This document shows, one piece after another, positions 7,708 through 15,706 of a stretch of 64,000 nucleotides of DNA (position 1 is the stretch's first letter; each line of letters starts with the position of its first letter). The stretch is from Siccirubricoccus sp. G192. Its GTDB lineage: Bacteria > Pseudomonadota > Alphaproteobacteria > Acetobacterales > Acetobacteraceae. Where the stretch lies: positions 744,001 through 808,000 of the forward strand of contig NZ_JAHREN010000001.1 in NCBI RefSeq assembly GCF_019084075.1, read 5' to 3'. The position numbers and the translations under genes were made by a program. A model generated the notes under the pieces. The model had not been told where the DNA came from. It saw nothing but the letters and a program-made list of their open reading frames with translations, and did no database searches.

Positions 7708-8151
7708 TCAACCCGCCGCGACGAGTTCCATTGCGGCGGATTGGCCCGCCAGATCGGCCACCGTGGTGCCGTCCAGGATCGCCGCGGTGGCATCCCGCAC
7801 CCGCCGCATGACCCGGCGAAGCGTGCAGGTCTCGGGATCCGCGCAATCGGCGCAGGGGCGATAGGCGGTGAGGCTGGCGCAGGGGATGGGCGCCAGCGGC
7901 CCATCCACCATGCGGATGACATCGCCGAGGCCGATCCGCTCCGCCGGCCGCGCCAGCACATAGCCGCCGGCCTTGCCACGGGTGCTGGCCAGTACCCCGT
8001 GCCGACGCAACTCCAGCAGGATGGCTTCGAGGAATTTCCGCGGCGCATGGGCGCGGTCCGCAATCTCGTGGATCGGCAGCGGCACCTGCCGGTCAGCGGC
8101 AGCAAGCACGGCAAGCGCCTGCAATGCGTATTTCGCCTTCTGTGTCAGCAT
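7708..8151 (-). CDS. Rrf2 family [Fe-S]-type transcriptional regulator
   Basis: The 147-residue protein has an N-terminal winged helix typical of Rrf2 regulators: MLTQKAKYALQALAVLA, IHEIADRAHAPRKFLEAILL and STRGKAGGYVLARP. A C-terminal cysteine loop holds Cys at about 91, 100, 103 and 109. Rrf2 proteins such as RirA, NsrR and IscR use such cysteines to hold an iron-sulfur cluster sensing iron, NO or redox state. The four-Cys spacing does not let me choose the subtype. The FPASDPVA-motif gene is divergently transcribed, 361 bases away across an AT-rich region that the regulator may control. Confidence 0.88.
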   Translation of the reverse strand: MLTQKAKYALQALAVLAAADRQVPLPIHEIADRAHAPRKFLEAILLELRRHGVLASTRGKAGGYVLARPAERIGLGDVIRMVDGPLAPIPCASLTAYRPCADCADPETCTLRRVMRRVRDATAAILDGTTVADLAGQSAAMELVAAG

Positions 8152-8512
8152 GGCCCCGCATAACGCCGCATCATGGCCGGGCCAAGGCGGTTGCTGACCA
8201 AATCTGTAGAATTAATCGGAAGTGGCATCGCGGGCACGCCTCGCCCGGTTGGGCCCCGCATCGACCCTGGCCTGCGGTCCGGTCGACATCGGCCAAATTC
8301 CTTCTGAAAGTGGAGCCCCGTCAATCATGTAGCGGCGGTGCTCAATTCCTCTCTGCAATCCACGGATGGATTCCAGCTATCCTTGCCGGCGCCGGCTCGG
8401 TGAATAAGTATATCCATCCTGGCTTGTGTTTTTCAATTCTATTGTCTTGCATTTAAATTATAAGGAGCTATATTTAGTTCTATTATATATTTGAGAAAAA
8501 GAGACATCAAAA
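8152..8512. other. Divergent intergenic region, AT-rich on its right side
   Basis: The region lies between the Rrf2 regulator (minus) and the FPASDPVA gene (plus). Its last 100 bases are strikingly AT-rich against the rest of the window and hold a candidate promoter (8447-8474). No gene is seen. Confidence 0.6.
8447..8474 (+). promoter_or_regulatory. Candidate sigma70-type promoter
   Basis: TTGCAT (8447-8452) and TATATT (8469-8474) are spaced 16 bp in a strongly AT-rich tract. Transcription would start near 8480, leaving a short leader before the ATG at 8513. The Shine-Dalgarno is weak (AAAGAG). Confidence 0.4.
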
Positions 8513-8932
8513 ATGCTCAATCCCCGTTACCCATATCCACATCACGATGCCACGCCGGGTGCGGCGCCGGACCGCAGCGCCAAGACCGCTCTGCATGACA
8601 GCTTCCCGGCCAGTGATCCGGTGGCGACCACCGCTGCGGTGGGCTCCCGGGCGGTGGACCCGGCCAGCCTGATGAAACCGCAGACCGAAATCCATGACGG
8701 GGCCATGGTGCTTGCCCGGCTGCGCGACCAGACTGCCGCCAAGCTCGCGATCGAGCACCTGGTGCGAAAGGTTCCGCTCGACCGCCGCCGTGCAGCGATA
8801 CGGAGCGGCAGGAACGGCACCGCCATCCTGGAGGTCGCGGCACCGGCGGCTGATGTGGATCGCATTGCCGAGATCCTGTGCCGGCACGGCAGGGCCAGCC
8901 AGGTTGCAGGCAGGCCGGAAGCGCAGGACTGA
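8513..8932 (+). CDS. Hypothetical protein with FPASDPVA motif
   Basis: The 139-residue protein has LHDSFPASDPVATTAAVGSR at about 27-46, the same motif as the protein at 2178-2543. A compact alpha/beta region follows: MVLARLRDQTAAKLAIEHLV (about 65-84), then ILEVAAPAADVDRIAEILCR. It has no signal peptide and no membrane helix. The second half could be a small ferredoxin-like or DUF fold, but I cannot name it. It may be expressed from the AT-rich promoter just upstream and lies divergent from the Rrf2 regulator. Confidence 0.65.
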   Translation: MLNPRYPYPHHDATPGAAPDRSAKTALHDSFPASDPVATTAAVGSRAVDPASLMKPQTEIHDGAMVLARLRDQTAAKLAIEHLVRKVPLDRRRAAIRSGRNGTAILEVAAPAADVDRIAEILCRHGRASQVAGRPEAQD

Positions 8933-9008
8933 AGTGGCCCTTCCCGATGGGAATGCCTCCGGCCGCAGATTAGCATCAGCCTCCCACCCCAGGACAGAGG
9001 AGAGCAGA

Positions 9009-9527
9009 ATGGGCGACACGATTGCGGCCGAACGCCGCCTGCTGGCCGAGAACGAGTATGCTCCCGTGGCGAACAGCCATTATCCCGCGCTTCGTGGCCT
9101 TGCGCGCGAGGAACTGGTCGAACTCGCAGGCTGGCTGCGTTCGCAGCGCGCCAGGGCGCGCGACATCGTGCGGGAGCGCCGCCGCATCCGCCGGGGCAAG
9201 GCCGAGCCGCGCGGCGCGACGCCGGAGACGCCCAGTGAGCGGGGCCTGTCGGCCAAGAAGCAGGTCTTCGCACGGGCACTGGGGCGTGTGAACAATCGGA
9301 TCGAGCGGCTGCGCACCGAGGCCGCACGCGCCCGGAATGCCGCCCGGCTGCGCGAGGTCCTGGACCGCAGGCGGAACGCCCCCGTGCATCACCCCGATCC
9401 CGGCCAGACGGCAGGGGAGGGAATGCGGCCCAGGGAGAACATCACGGATGTGGTGCGGGTGGACCCGCGCGAGATCGGGCAGGTATCCCAGTCCGTCCGC
9501 AACGCCCAGGCCCGGCGCGACGCCTGA
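9009..9527 (+). CDS. Basic coiled-coil-like hypothetical protein
   Basis: The 172-residue protein is rich in Arg and Ala with long predicted helices: LAREELVELAGWLRSQRARA, RDIVRERRRIRR, then KKQVFARALGRVNNRIERLR and EAARARNAARLREVLDRRRN. It starts MGDTIAAERRLLAENEYAPV and ends in a short polar tail. The basic, helical character suggests nucleic-acid or ribosome association, but that is only inference. The ATG at 9009 follows GAGGAGAGC. It lies 76 bases downstream of the FPASDPVA gene on the same strand and could share its transcript. A double hairpin lies directly after its stop. Confidence 0.6.
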   Translation: MGDTIAAERRLLAENEYAPVANSHYPALRGLAREELVELAGWLRSQRARARDIVRERRRIRRGKAEPRGATPETPSERGLSAKKQVFARALGRVNNRIERLRTEAARARNAARLREVLDRRRNAPVHHPDPGQTAGEGMRPRENITDVVRVDPREIGQVSQSVRNAQARRDA

Positions 9528-9531
9528 CATG

Positions 9532-9579
9532 CTAGTGGTGCAAATCCAACGGAAAGGACCGTTGGATTTGCACCACTAG
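9532..9579. repeat. Perfect 21-bp hairpin, first of a homologous pair
   Basis: Arms 9532-9552 and 9559-9579 are exact reverse complements around a 6-nt loop. The left arm begins CTAGTGGTGCAAATCC. It lies five bases after the stop of the preceding gene. It shares a GTGGT-C-ATCC core with the second hairpin ten bases away, so the two look homologous. Confidence 0.85.
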
Positions 9580-9587
9580 TCTTGATT

Positions 9588-9638
9588 TGGTGGTCCGATC
9601 CTGACGCTTGGGGACCAAGCGTCAGGATCGGACCACCA
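9588..9638. repeat. Perfect 24-bp hairpin, second of a homologous pair
   Basis: Arms 9588-9611 and 9615-9638 are exact reverse complements with a 3-nt loop (GGA). The left arm begins TGGTGGTCCGATCC. No T tract follows, so it is not a classical intrinsic terminator. It is much longer and more perfect than required for one. Confidence 0.85.
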
Positions 9639-9673
9639 GTATCCCATCCGGCGACACGCAGAGGGAGGAACCC

Positions 9674-10057
9674 ATGCCCAAATTCGGCTTCGACCACATC
9701 CATCTCCGCAGCCCCGATCCCGAGGCCACCGCCCGCTGGTATGAGGAGATGCTGGGCGCGGAGGTGCTGCGCACGACGCAGGACGGCAAGCCGCGCATCG
9801 ACCTGAAGCTCGGCGGCCAGAGCATCTTCATCGCGCAGTCGGATGCGAATGTCGCCGCGCCGCCCAATCTGCCCTATCAGGGGCTCGACCATTTCGGGCT
9901 GATCGTGCAGGGGATCGACGCCGCCGCGGCGGAGCTGAAGGCGCGTGGCGTGCAATTCACCATGGAGCCGAAGCAGGCGCGGCCCGGCGTGCGCATCGCC
10001 TTCATCCGCGGCCCGCAGAACGTCTCGATCGAGCTGCTGGAGCGCACGGCGGCCTGA
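9674..10057 (+). CDS. VOC (glyoxalase/dioxygenase superfamily) protein
   Basis: The 127-residue single-module protein of the vicinal oxygen chelate superfamily begins MPKFGFDHIHLRSPDPEATA with the first metal-ligand His. It continues WYEEMLGAEVLRT, has LPYQGLDHFGLIVQGIDAAA with the second-half His, and ends with GPQNVSIELLER, whose Glu is the usual metal ligand. It is therefore a plausible metal-dependent lyase, isomerase or dioxygenase-like enzyme; the substrate cannot be told. GGGAGGAA precedes the ATG at 9674. It is on the same strand as ilvE, 79 bases upstream of it. Confidence 0.85.
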   Translation: MPKFGFDHIHLRSPDPEATARWYEEMLGAEVLRTTQDGKPRIDLKLGGQSIFIAQSDANVAAPPNLPYQGLDHFGLIVQGIDAAAAELKARGVQFTMEPKQARPGVRIAFIRGPQNVSIELLERTAA

Positions 10058-10136
10058 ACCGGCCCATGGCGGGGCGCGGCTTGACGCCGGCGCCCCGGCC
10101 CGGAACTCTGCCGGCCAGAGCGGAGGGATGCATCGC

Positions 10137-11078
10137 ATGGCCGGCAAGGCGGAATTCATATGGCTCGACGGGCGCATCGTCCCCTGGGCCGAGGCCACCA
10201 TCCATGTGGCGAGCGAGGCGGTGATCCGCGCCGCCTCGGTCTTCGAGGGTGTGCGCGGCTACGGCAATGCCGAGCATGACGAGCTCTACATCTTCCGCAA
10301 TGCCGACCACCTGCGCCGGCTGCGGCAGTCGGCGCGGATGCTGCACATGCAGATCCCCTATAGCGACGAGGACCTCACCGCCGCCTTCCGTGAGCTGCTG
10401 CGCCGCAACGGCTTCAGAAACGACGTGCATTTCCGCCCCACCGTCTATTTCGGCGAGGGCGACAGCGGCGCCTCCTACCTGCCGGACGAGATCCGCACCG
10501 GCATGTTCGTCATCGCGGTGAAGCGCCCCGGCGGCAAGGCGCTGACCGAGGGCGTGGCCGCGGGCACCAGCACCTGGCGGCGCAACAGCGACATCGCCAT
10601 GCCATCCCGCATCAAGGCCGCCGGCAACTACCACAACAGCCGGCTCGCGCATGTCGAGGCGCGGCGCAACGGCTATGGCGCGGCGCTGATGCTGAATGCC
10701 GCCGGCAAGGTGGCCGAGGGCCCCGCCGCCTGCTTCATGATGGTGCGCCAGGGCCGCGTCATCACGCCCCCCGTCACCGCCGATATCCTGGAGAGCATCA
10801 CGCGGGAGACGCTGATCGAACTCATCCGCGACGAACTCGGCCTCGAGGTGCAGGAGCGCGAGATCGACCGCACCGAGGTCTATATGGCCGAGGAAGCCTT
10901 CTTCTGCGGCTCCGGCGCGGAGGTCACGCCGATGGTCTCGCTCGACCGCTATGACCTTGGCGACGGCAAAGTGGGCGCGCTGACGAAGCGCATCCAGCGG
11001 CTCTATTTCGACGTGGCGGAGGGGCGCGTCGAGAAATACCGGCACTGGCTGACGCCGGTCTATCGCGGCAATACCTGA
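10137..11078 (+). CDS. ilvE: Branched-chain amino acid aminotransferase
   Basis: The 313-residue fold-type IV PLP enzyme catalyses the last transamination in Leu, Ile and Val synthesis. Visible landmarks are FIWLDGRIVPWAEATIHV, ASVFEGVRGY (about 35-44), HLRRLRQSARMLHM, FRPTVYFGEG, and the PLP-lysine segment SRIKAAGNYHNSRLAHVEAR (Lys near 160). VAEGPAACFMMVRQGRVITP and the C-terminal EVYMAEEAFFCGSGAEVTPM follow. Length is normal. The ATG at 10137 was preferred over an in-frame ATG at 10128 because GGAGG at 10122 is well spaced only for the later one. D-amino-acid or aminodeoxychorismate enzymes share the fold, but the sequence is closest to IlvE. Confidence 0.9.
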   Translation: MAGKAEFIWLDGRIVPWAEATIHVASEAVIRAASVFEGVRGYGNAEHDELYIFRNADHLRRLRQSARMLHMQIPYSDEDLTAAFRELLRRNGFRNDVHFRPTVYFGEGDSGASYLPDEIRTGMFVIAVKRPGGKALTEGVAAGTSTWRRNSDIAMPSRIKAAGNYHNSRLAHVEARRNGYGAALMLNAAGKVAEGPAACFMMVRQGRVITPPVTADILESITRETLIELIRDELGLEVQEREIDRTEVYMAEEAFFCGSGAEVTPMVSLDRYDLGDGKVGALTKRIQRLYFDVAEGRVEKYRHWLTPVYRGNT

Positions 11079-11085
11079 AAGGGGC

Positions 11086-11107
11086 GCCGGGCCGAGACCG
11101 GCCCGGC
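11086..11107. terminator. Bidirectional terminator-like hairpin
   Basis: GCCGGGCCG and its exact complement flank the loop AGAC in the 36-base gap between two convergent genes (ilvE and the dehydrogenase). There is no clear U tract on either side. Its position fits a shared terminator. Confidence 0.55.
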
Positions 11108-11114
11108 ACCCGCT

Positions 11115-12026
11115 TCAAGCCTCGTTCCGCCGCGCCGCGGCCAGTTCCGTCCCGGCCCAGCCCTCCGTCACCCGCATCAACTCGGTCACGTCGGCGCCCG
11201 GCGCGCCCTGCGCCATCGCCAGCCCGTAGAGCAGCTTGGCCGCGCTGCAGGTGGGCATCACCAGGCCCAGCGCCTCGGCCTCCTCCAGCGCCAGGCGCAT
11301 GTCCTTGGCCATAAGCTCCATGCGGAAGCCGAAATCGAAGCGGCGGCTCAGCACCGGGCCGGCGGCGAACCGCTCGGTAGCGAAGCTGCGGCCGGAGGAT
11401 TTGTTGATGACGCCGACCATCAGTTCCGGGTCGAGCCCGGCCTTGGCGCCCATCGCCAGCACCTCGCAGGCGGCGGCCCAGCTTGTGGCGGCGAGCAGGT
11501 TGTTCACCAGCTTCAGCGTCTGGCCCTGCCCCACCTTGTCGCCGACGAAGACCGTATTGGCGCCGATCACCTCCAGCACCGGCCGGATGCGGTCGAAGGC
11601 GGCGCGGTCGCCGGCCGCCATGACCGAGAGCGTGCCGGCCTCCGCCCCCGCCACGCCGCCGCTCACCGGCGCATCCAGCGCCACCACGCCGCGCGGCGCC
11701 AGGCCCGCCGCCACCGCCTGCGCCACCCGCGCGCCGGTGGTGGAGAGGTCCACGTAGAGCCGCAGCGCGCCGCCCTCCGCCAGCCCGCCGGGGCCGAGCG
11801 CCACCTGCCGCACCGCATCCGGCGTCGGCAGGCTGACCAGCACGGTTTCCGCCTCCGCCGCCACCGCCGCGGTGCCGCCGCGCGCCTCGGCGCCACGCGA
11901 CACGGCGGCGGCGAGTGCCACCGCGTTCAGGTCATGCGCCAGCACCCGATGGCCGGCTTCCAGCAGGCGGCGGACCATCGGCGCGCCCATGGCGCCGAGG
12001 CCGATGAAGCCAAGTGTCTCGCTCAT
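11115..12026 (-). CDS. NAD(P)-dependent beta-hydroxyacid dehydrogenase (GarR/HIBADH family)
   Basis: The 303-residue protein of the 3-hydroxyisobutyrate / tartronate-semialdehyde reductase family oxidises or reduces short beta-hydroxy acids. The Rossmann motif is at the N-terminus (LGFIGLGAMGAPMVRRLLEA). VDLSTTGA and DAPVSGGVAGAEAGTLSVMA (the substrate-binding DAPVSGG signature, about 118-137) follow, then VGQGQTLKLVNNLL with the catalytic Lys near 170. The C-terminal helical domain is complete. Its ATG overlaps by four bases the stop of the upstream ABC receptor gene, so the two are cotranscribed. This suggests the enzyme acts on a compound taken up with that receptor. Confidence 0.88.
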   Translation of the reverse strand: MSETLGFIGLGAMGAPMVRRLLEAGHRVLAHDLNAVALAAAVSRGAEARGGTAAVAAEAETVLVSLPTPDAVRQVALGPGGLAEGGALRLYVDLSTTGARVAQAVAAGLAPRGVVALDAPVSGGVAGAEAGTLSVMAAGDRAAFDRIRPVLEVIGANTVFVGDKVGQGQTLKLVNNLLAATSWAAACEVLAMGAKAGLDPELMVGVINKSSGRSFATERFAAGPVLSRRFDFGFRMELMAKDMRLALEEAEALGLVMPTCSAAKLLYGLAMAQGAPGADVTELMRVTEGWAGTELAAARRNEA

Positions 12027-13246
12027 GGCTGCACCAGCGGGCAGCCGCCCTCGGCCAGCGGGCGGAAGCCCTGGTCCGCCGGGATGGTGGAGAGGATGCG
12101 GTAGAGGTCCCAGGGGCCGTGCGAATCCTCCGGCTTCTTGACCTCGACGAGGTAGAGGTCGTGCACATGCCGCCCGTCCTGCCGCACCCGGCCACCATGC
12201 GCGAACATGTCCTCGACCGGCAGCTCGCGCATCTTTGCCGCCACCGCCATGGCCTCATCCGTGCCGGCGGCCTCGATGGCCTTGAGGTAATGGCGCACGG
12301 CGGAATAGACGCCGGCCTGGTATTGCGTCGGCATGGCGCCGCGATGGCGTTCGGCGAAGCGGCGGGCGAAGGCGCGGCTTGCGTCGTCGCGGTCCCAGTA
12401 CCAGGCCTCGGTCGTCACCACCCCCTGCGCGGCGGCCAGGCCCAGCGCCTTCACATCGGTGATGTTGACGAACATGCCGACCAGCCGCTGGCCCTGGCGC
12501 GTCAGCCCGAACTCGCCGGCCTGCTTGATGGCATTGACCGTATCCGTCCCGGCATTGGCCAGGGCCACCACCTGCGCGCGCGAGGCCTGCGCCTGCAACA
12601 GGAAGGAGGAGAAGTCCGGCGTGTTCAGCGGGTGCCGGGCGCGGCCCAGCACGCGGCCGCCCTGCGCGTTCACCACGGCTTCCGAGGCACGCTCCAGCGC
12701 ATAGCCGCCCTCATAGTCCACGGTGAGGTAGTACCAGCTCGTGCCACCCTGCTGCATCACCGCCCGCGTGGTGCCATGCGAGAGCGCGTAGCTGTCCGAG
12801 ACCCAGTGGAAGCCCACCGGCGAGCATTGCCGCCCCGTGAGCTCGGTGGAGGCGGCGGAGGTGTTGATGATGATGCGGTTGCGTTCCCGCCCGATCTGCT
12901 GCACCGCCAGCGCCACGGCGGAATTGGGCATGTCGATGATCATGTCCATGCGGTCGATGTCGATCCAGCGGCGAGCGAGGGCGCCGCCGACATCCGGCTT
13001 GTTCTGGTGGTCGCCGCCCACCACCTCGACCGCGCGGCCGCGCACTGGCCCATGGTCCTCCGCCGCCAGCCGCGCGGCGACGATCGAGCCGGGGCCGGCG
13101 AAATCGGCATAGGGGCCGCTGAGGTCGGTGAGCACGCCGACGCGCACCACGTCGTCGGAGAGTTGCGCCCGCGCCGCGGACGGCGTGAGCAAGGGCGCCG
13201 CGAAGAACAGCGCGAGCGCGAGCGCCCCGCCTCGGATGGCCTGCAT
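12023..13246 (-). CDS. ABC transporter substrate-binding protein, LivK/branched-chain type
   Basis: The 407-residue periplasmic binding protein has a signal peptide (MQAIRGGALALALFFAAPLL, cleavage likely after SAARA). A type I periplasmic-binding fold follows: VRVGVLTDLSGPYADFAGPG, AARLAAEDHGPVRGRAVEVV, HQNKPDVGGALARRWIDIDR. Family members carry amino acids, amides or small organic acids to an ABC permease. No permease or ATPase gene lies nearby, so it is an orphan receptor in this window. GGTGGGGG precedes the ATG at 13246; longer readings upstream lack a signal peptide at their start. It forms a two-gene operon with the dehydrogenase. Confidence 0.88.
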   Translation of the reverse strand: MQAIRGGALALALFFAAPLLTPSAARAQLSDDVVRVGVLTDLSGPYADFAGPGSIVAARLAAEDHGPVRGRAVEVVGGDHQNKPDVGGALARRWIDIDRMDMIIDMPNSAVALAVQQIGRERNRIIINTSAASTELTGRQCSPVGFHWVSDSYALSHGTTRAVMQQGGTSWYYLTVDYEGGYALERASEAVVNAQGGRVLGRARHPLNTPDFSSFLLQAQASRAQVVALANAGTDTVNAIKQAGEFGLTRQGQRLVGMFVNITDVKALGLAAAQGVVTTEAWYWDRDDASRAFARRFAERHRGAMPTQYQAGVYSAVRHYLKAIEAAGTDEAMAVAAKMRELPVEDMFAHGGRVRQDGRHVHDLYLVEVKKPEDSHGPWDLYRILSTIPADQGFRPLAEGGCPLVQP

Positions 13247-13617
13247 GTTTCCCCCACCTGGTTCCTGGCCCGCCCTGGCGGCCGACCTTGCGGGGAGCCT
13301 AGTCCAAGGCCGTGCCGGCTGGAAACGCCCCGTATTTCCTGCCTGGTCCAGCGTCCGGCCTGCCCGGCAAACCCGCACGCAGGCCGCGCTGCTGCCTTCG
13401 CGGTACCACGCCCTTGCTCCCGCGGCGGGGCACAGCGCCCTTATGCCGCCGGCTTCGCCGGGGAGCGTCAGCCTGCCGCTTGTCGGGTGAGTTGGCACAG
13501 GCGGCTGCCCAATTCTCCGAACCGTTCCGTAAGCCTGGGCGCCGCCCCGCAAATGACGTGTTCGTGTCCACGGATCAGGCGCCACTTGGGTTCTGCTCGG
13601 ATCGGAGGATCCCGGCG
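13247..13617. other. Divergent intergenic region
   Basis: This 371-base gap separates the ABC receptor (minus) and the ATPase/winged-helix regulator (plus). An open frame upstream of the regulator start runs through it, but its sequence is not conserved-looking. I see no RNA gene or strong palindrome. The regulator's ribosome site (GGAGG, 13605-13609) is at the right edge. Confidence 0.5.
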
Positions 13618-15585
13618 ATGTGTCCGACAATCCGCGATCGCCTGTCGCGCAATGCAAGGGAGCGCCTGGTCGGGCGTCAGGCGGAACTCAGTCAATTGCG
13701 GCGGGCGCTGGCGGAGGGGGCACCTGCCGTCATCCACCTGCATGGACTGTCCGGCGTCGGCAAGTCGGCCGTCCTGACAGCCTTCGCAGAGGAGGCGCGC
13801 GGCGCCGGTGCGGCCGTGCTTGCGGTGGAGTGCGGCAGCATCGAACCGACGGAGCGCGGCGTGCTGAAGGAGCTGGGCCAGTCCCTGGGCTGCGCGCCGC
13901 GGCTCGATACCGTCGCGGCGGCCCTTGCGGCCGGCCCCACCCCCCTCCTGCTGGCCTTCGATGCCTATGAGCATTTCGGCCTGCTCGACGCCTGGGTGCG
14001 CCAGCGCCTGGTGCCCGCCCTGCCCGAGCGCACGCTGGTCCTGCTGGCCAGCCGCCTGCCGCCCACCGCCGCCTGGACGGAGGCGCCGGAGTGGCAGGGC
14101 CTGTTCCGCGCAATGCCCCTCGGCATGCTCTCCGTCGCCGAAGCGACCGCGCTCCTGGAGCGGCTCGAGGTGCCGCAGGACGCGGCGCCACGAATCATCG
14201 GCTTTGCCGCGGGGCACCCGCTCGCCCTCGCCCTCGCGGCCCGGGCGGCGCAGTCCCTGTCATCGGATGGCGCGCAGCCGCTGGAGGTGGTGATTCCCCA
14301 ACTCGCCCGACGCTATCTCGGCGATGTCACCGATGCGGAAACGCGCGAGGGGCTGCGGGCTGCCTCCATCGCACGCCGCGTCAGCATCGGCCTGCTGCGT
14401 GCGCTGCGGCCGCAATCCGACCCCGGTGCGCTATACGACCGTCTCGCGGCGCTGCCCTTCGTCACGGCCATGCGCGACGGGCTCGCGATGCACGAAGCGG
14501 TGCGTGAGGCGCTGGCGGCCGAGTTGCATGCCGCCGATCCCGAATTGCACCGCCGCTACCGGCAGGAAGCCTGGCGCCAATTGAGCCGGGAGGCGCAGAC
14601 CGCGCCCGCCGCCGAGCTCTGGCGCTGCACCGCGGACCTGATCCACCTGATGCGCAACCCGGTGGTCCGGGAGGCCTTCTTCCCGCAGGGCGCCACGCAT
14701 TTCGCGGTGGAGCCGGCGCGGCCCGGCGACGGGCCGGCGATCCTCGCCATGGCCAGCCAGCATGATGGCACGGCCGGCGCCGCGCTGATGGGCACCTGGC
14801 TGGATGCCGCGCCGCATGCCTTCTTCGTCGCACGCGGGCCGGACCGCGCGGTCGAGGGCTTCTATTGCCTACTCGATGCCGCGGAGGCCGCCGCGGGCAC
14901 GCTGCGCGCGGACCCGGTGACGGCACGCTTCCTGCGCGACATCTCCGAGCGCCCGCTCGATGGCAATCAGACCGCCCTGCTGCTCCGCCGCTGGATGGGC
15001 CGGGCGGAGGGCGAAGGCCGCTCCGCGGTGCAGGCCGCGTGCTGGCTCGATATCAAGCGCCATTACATGGAACGGCGGCCACAACTGCGGCGCGTCTACA
15101 TGGCGCTCGCCGATCTCGGGCCCTATGCCGCGGCCGCCAGCACGCTCGGTATCGTCCCCCTGCCCGACCCGGTGGCGATCGGCAACCATCGGATGCAGGC
15201 CGCGATGCTCGACATGGGGCCGGGCTCGGTCGATGGCTGGCTGTTCCGGCTGGCGGCGAGGGAACTCGGCATCGCGATGCAGGATGACCTCCTGGACCGG
15301 GCAAAGCGCGCGCTGCGCGTGGATGGCCAGATCGTGCCGCTGACACGGCGCGAGTTCGACGTCATGGCCTATCTGGTGGGGCGCCAGGGCGAGGCGGTCC
15401 CGCGCGATGGCCTGATCCATGATGTCTGGGGGCTGCGTTTCGATGCCGGCAGCAATGTGGTGGATGCCGTCGTGGCCTCGCTGCGGCGCAAGCTCGGCAG
15501 CCGCGCCGGCGCGATCGAGACGGTGCGCGGATTTGGCTATGTCTACCGTGCAGGGGCGGATGGGCGCCCGGGCGCCGAGGCCTGA
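13618..15585 (+). CDS. AAA-type ATPase with C-terminal OmpR/PhoB winged-helix domain
   Basis: This large one-protein regulator has 655 residues. The N-terminus RLVGRQAELSQLRRAL leads into a P-loop (HLHGLSGVGKSAVL, about 41-54) and a Walker B-like LLLAFDAYEH (about 110-119), as in STAND/AAA_16 ATPases. The middle is helical, and about 360-480 has a possible GNAT-like or ligand-sensing stretch. The last 95 residues are a transcriptional-regulator winged helix: ALRVDGQIVPLTRREFDVMA, VPRDGLIHDVWGLRF, VVDAVVASLRRKLG, VRGFGYVYRAG. No receiver domain is present, so control is probably by ATPase and ligand state instead of phosphorylation. ATG 13618 follows GGAGG. The next gene on the same strand is a tautomerase with phased direct repeats between them. 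Confidence 0.82.
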   Translation: MCPTIRDRLSRNARERLVGRQAELSQLRRALAEGAPAVIHLHGLSGVGKSAVLTAFAEEARGAGAAVLAVECGSIEPTERGVLKELGQSLGCAPRLDTVAAALAAGPTPLLLAFDAYEHFGLLDAWVRQRLVPALPERTLVLLASRLPPTAAWTEAPEWQGLFRAMPLGMLSVAEATALLERLEVPQDAAPRIIGFAAGHPLALALAARAAQSLSSDGAQPLEVVIPQLARRYLGDVTDAETREGLRAASIARRVSIGLLRALRPQSDPGALYDRLAALPFVTAMRDGLAMHEAVREALAAELHAADPELHRRYRQEAWRQLSREAQTAPAAELWRCTADLIHLMRNPVVREAFFPQGATHFAVEPARPGDGPAILAMASQHDGTAGAALMGTWLDAAPHAFFVARGPDRAVEGFYCLLDAAEAAAGTLRADPVTARFLRDISERPLDGNQTALLLRRWMGRAEGEGRSAVQAACWLDIKRHYMERRPQLRRVYMALADLGPYAAAASTLGIVPLPDPVAIGNHRMQAAMLDMGPGSVDGWLFRLAARELGIAMQDDLLDRAKRALRVDGQIVPLTRREFDVMAYLVGRQGEAVPRDGLIHDVWGLRFDAGSNVVDAVVASLRRKLGSRAGAIETVRGFGYVYRAGADGRPGAEA

Positions 15586-15673
15586 ACCACCCGCATCATG
15601 CCGCCACGCGCTCCGGCAGGGTTGCCAACAGGTCTCCGCTTGCGCCGCGCCGGCCGGTCCCGGCCTCCCGCCA

Positions 15674-15706
15674 TTCTCATGCATTTCTCATGTTGGGATC
15701 ATGCAG
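15674..15706 (+). promoter_or_regulatory. Three 11-bp-phased direct repeats, candidate operator
   Basis: TTCTCATGCAT (15674-15684), TTCTCATGTTG (15685-15695) and GGATCATGCAG (15696-15706) are contiguous 11-mers sharing TCATG at exactly 11-bp spacing. OmpR/PhoB-type winged-helix domains bind head-to-tail 11-bp repeats like these. The upstream gene encodes such a domain, and the tautomerase begins 77 bases downstream. Confidence 0.6.
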
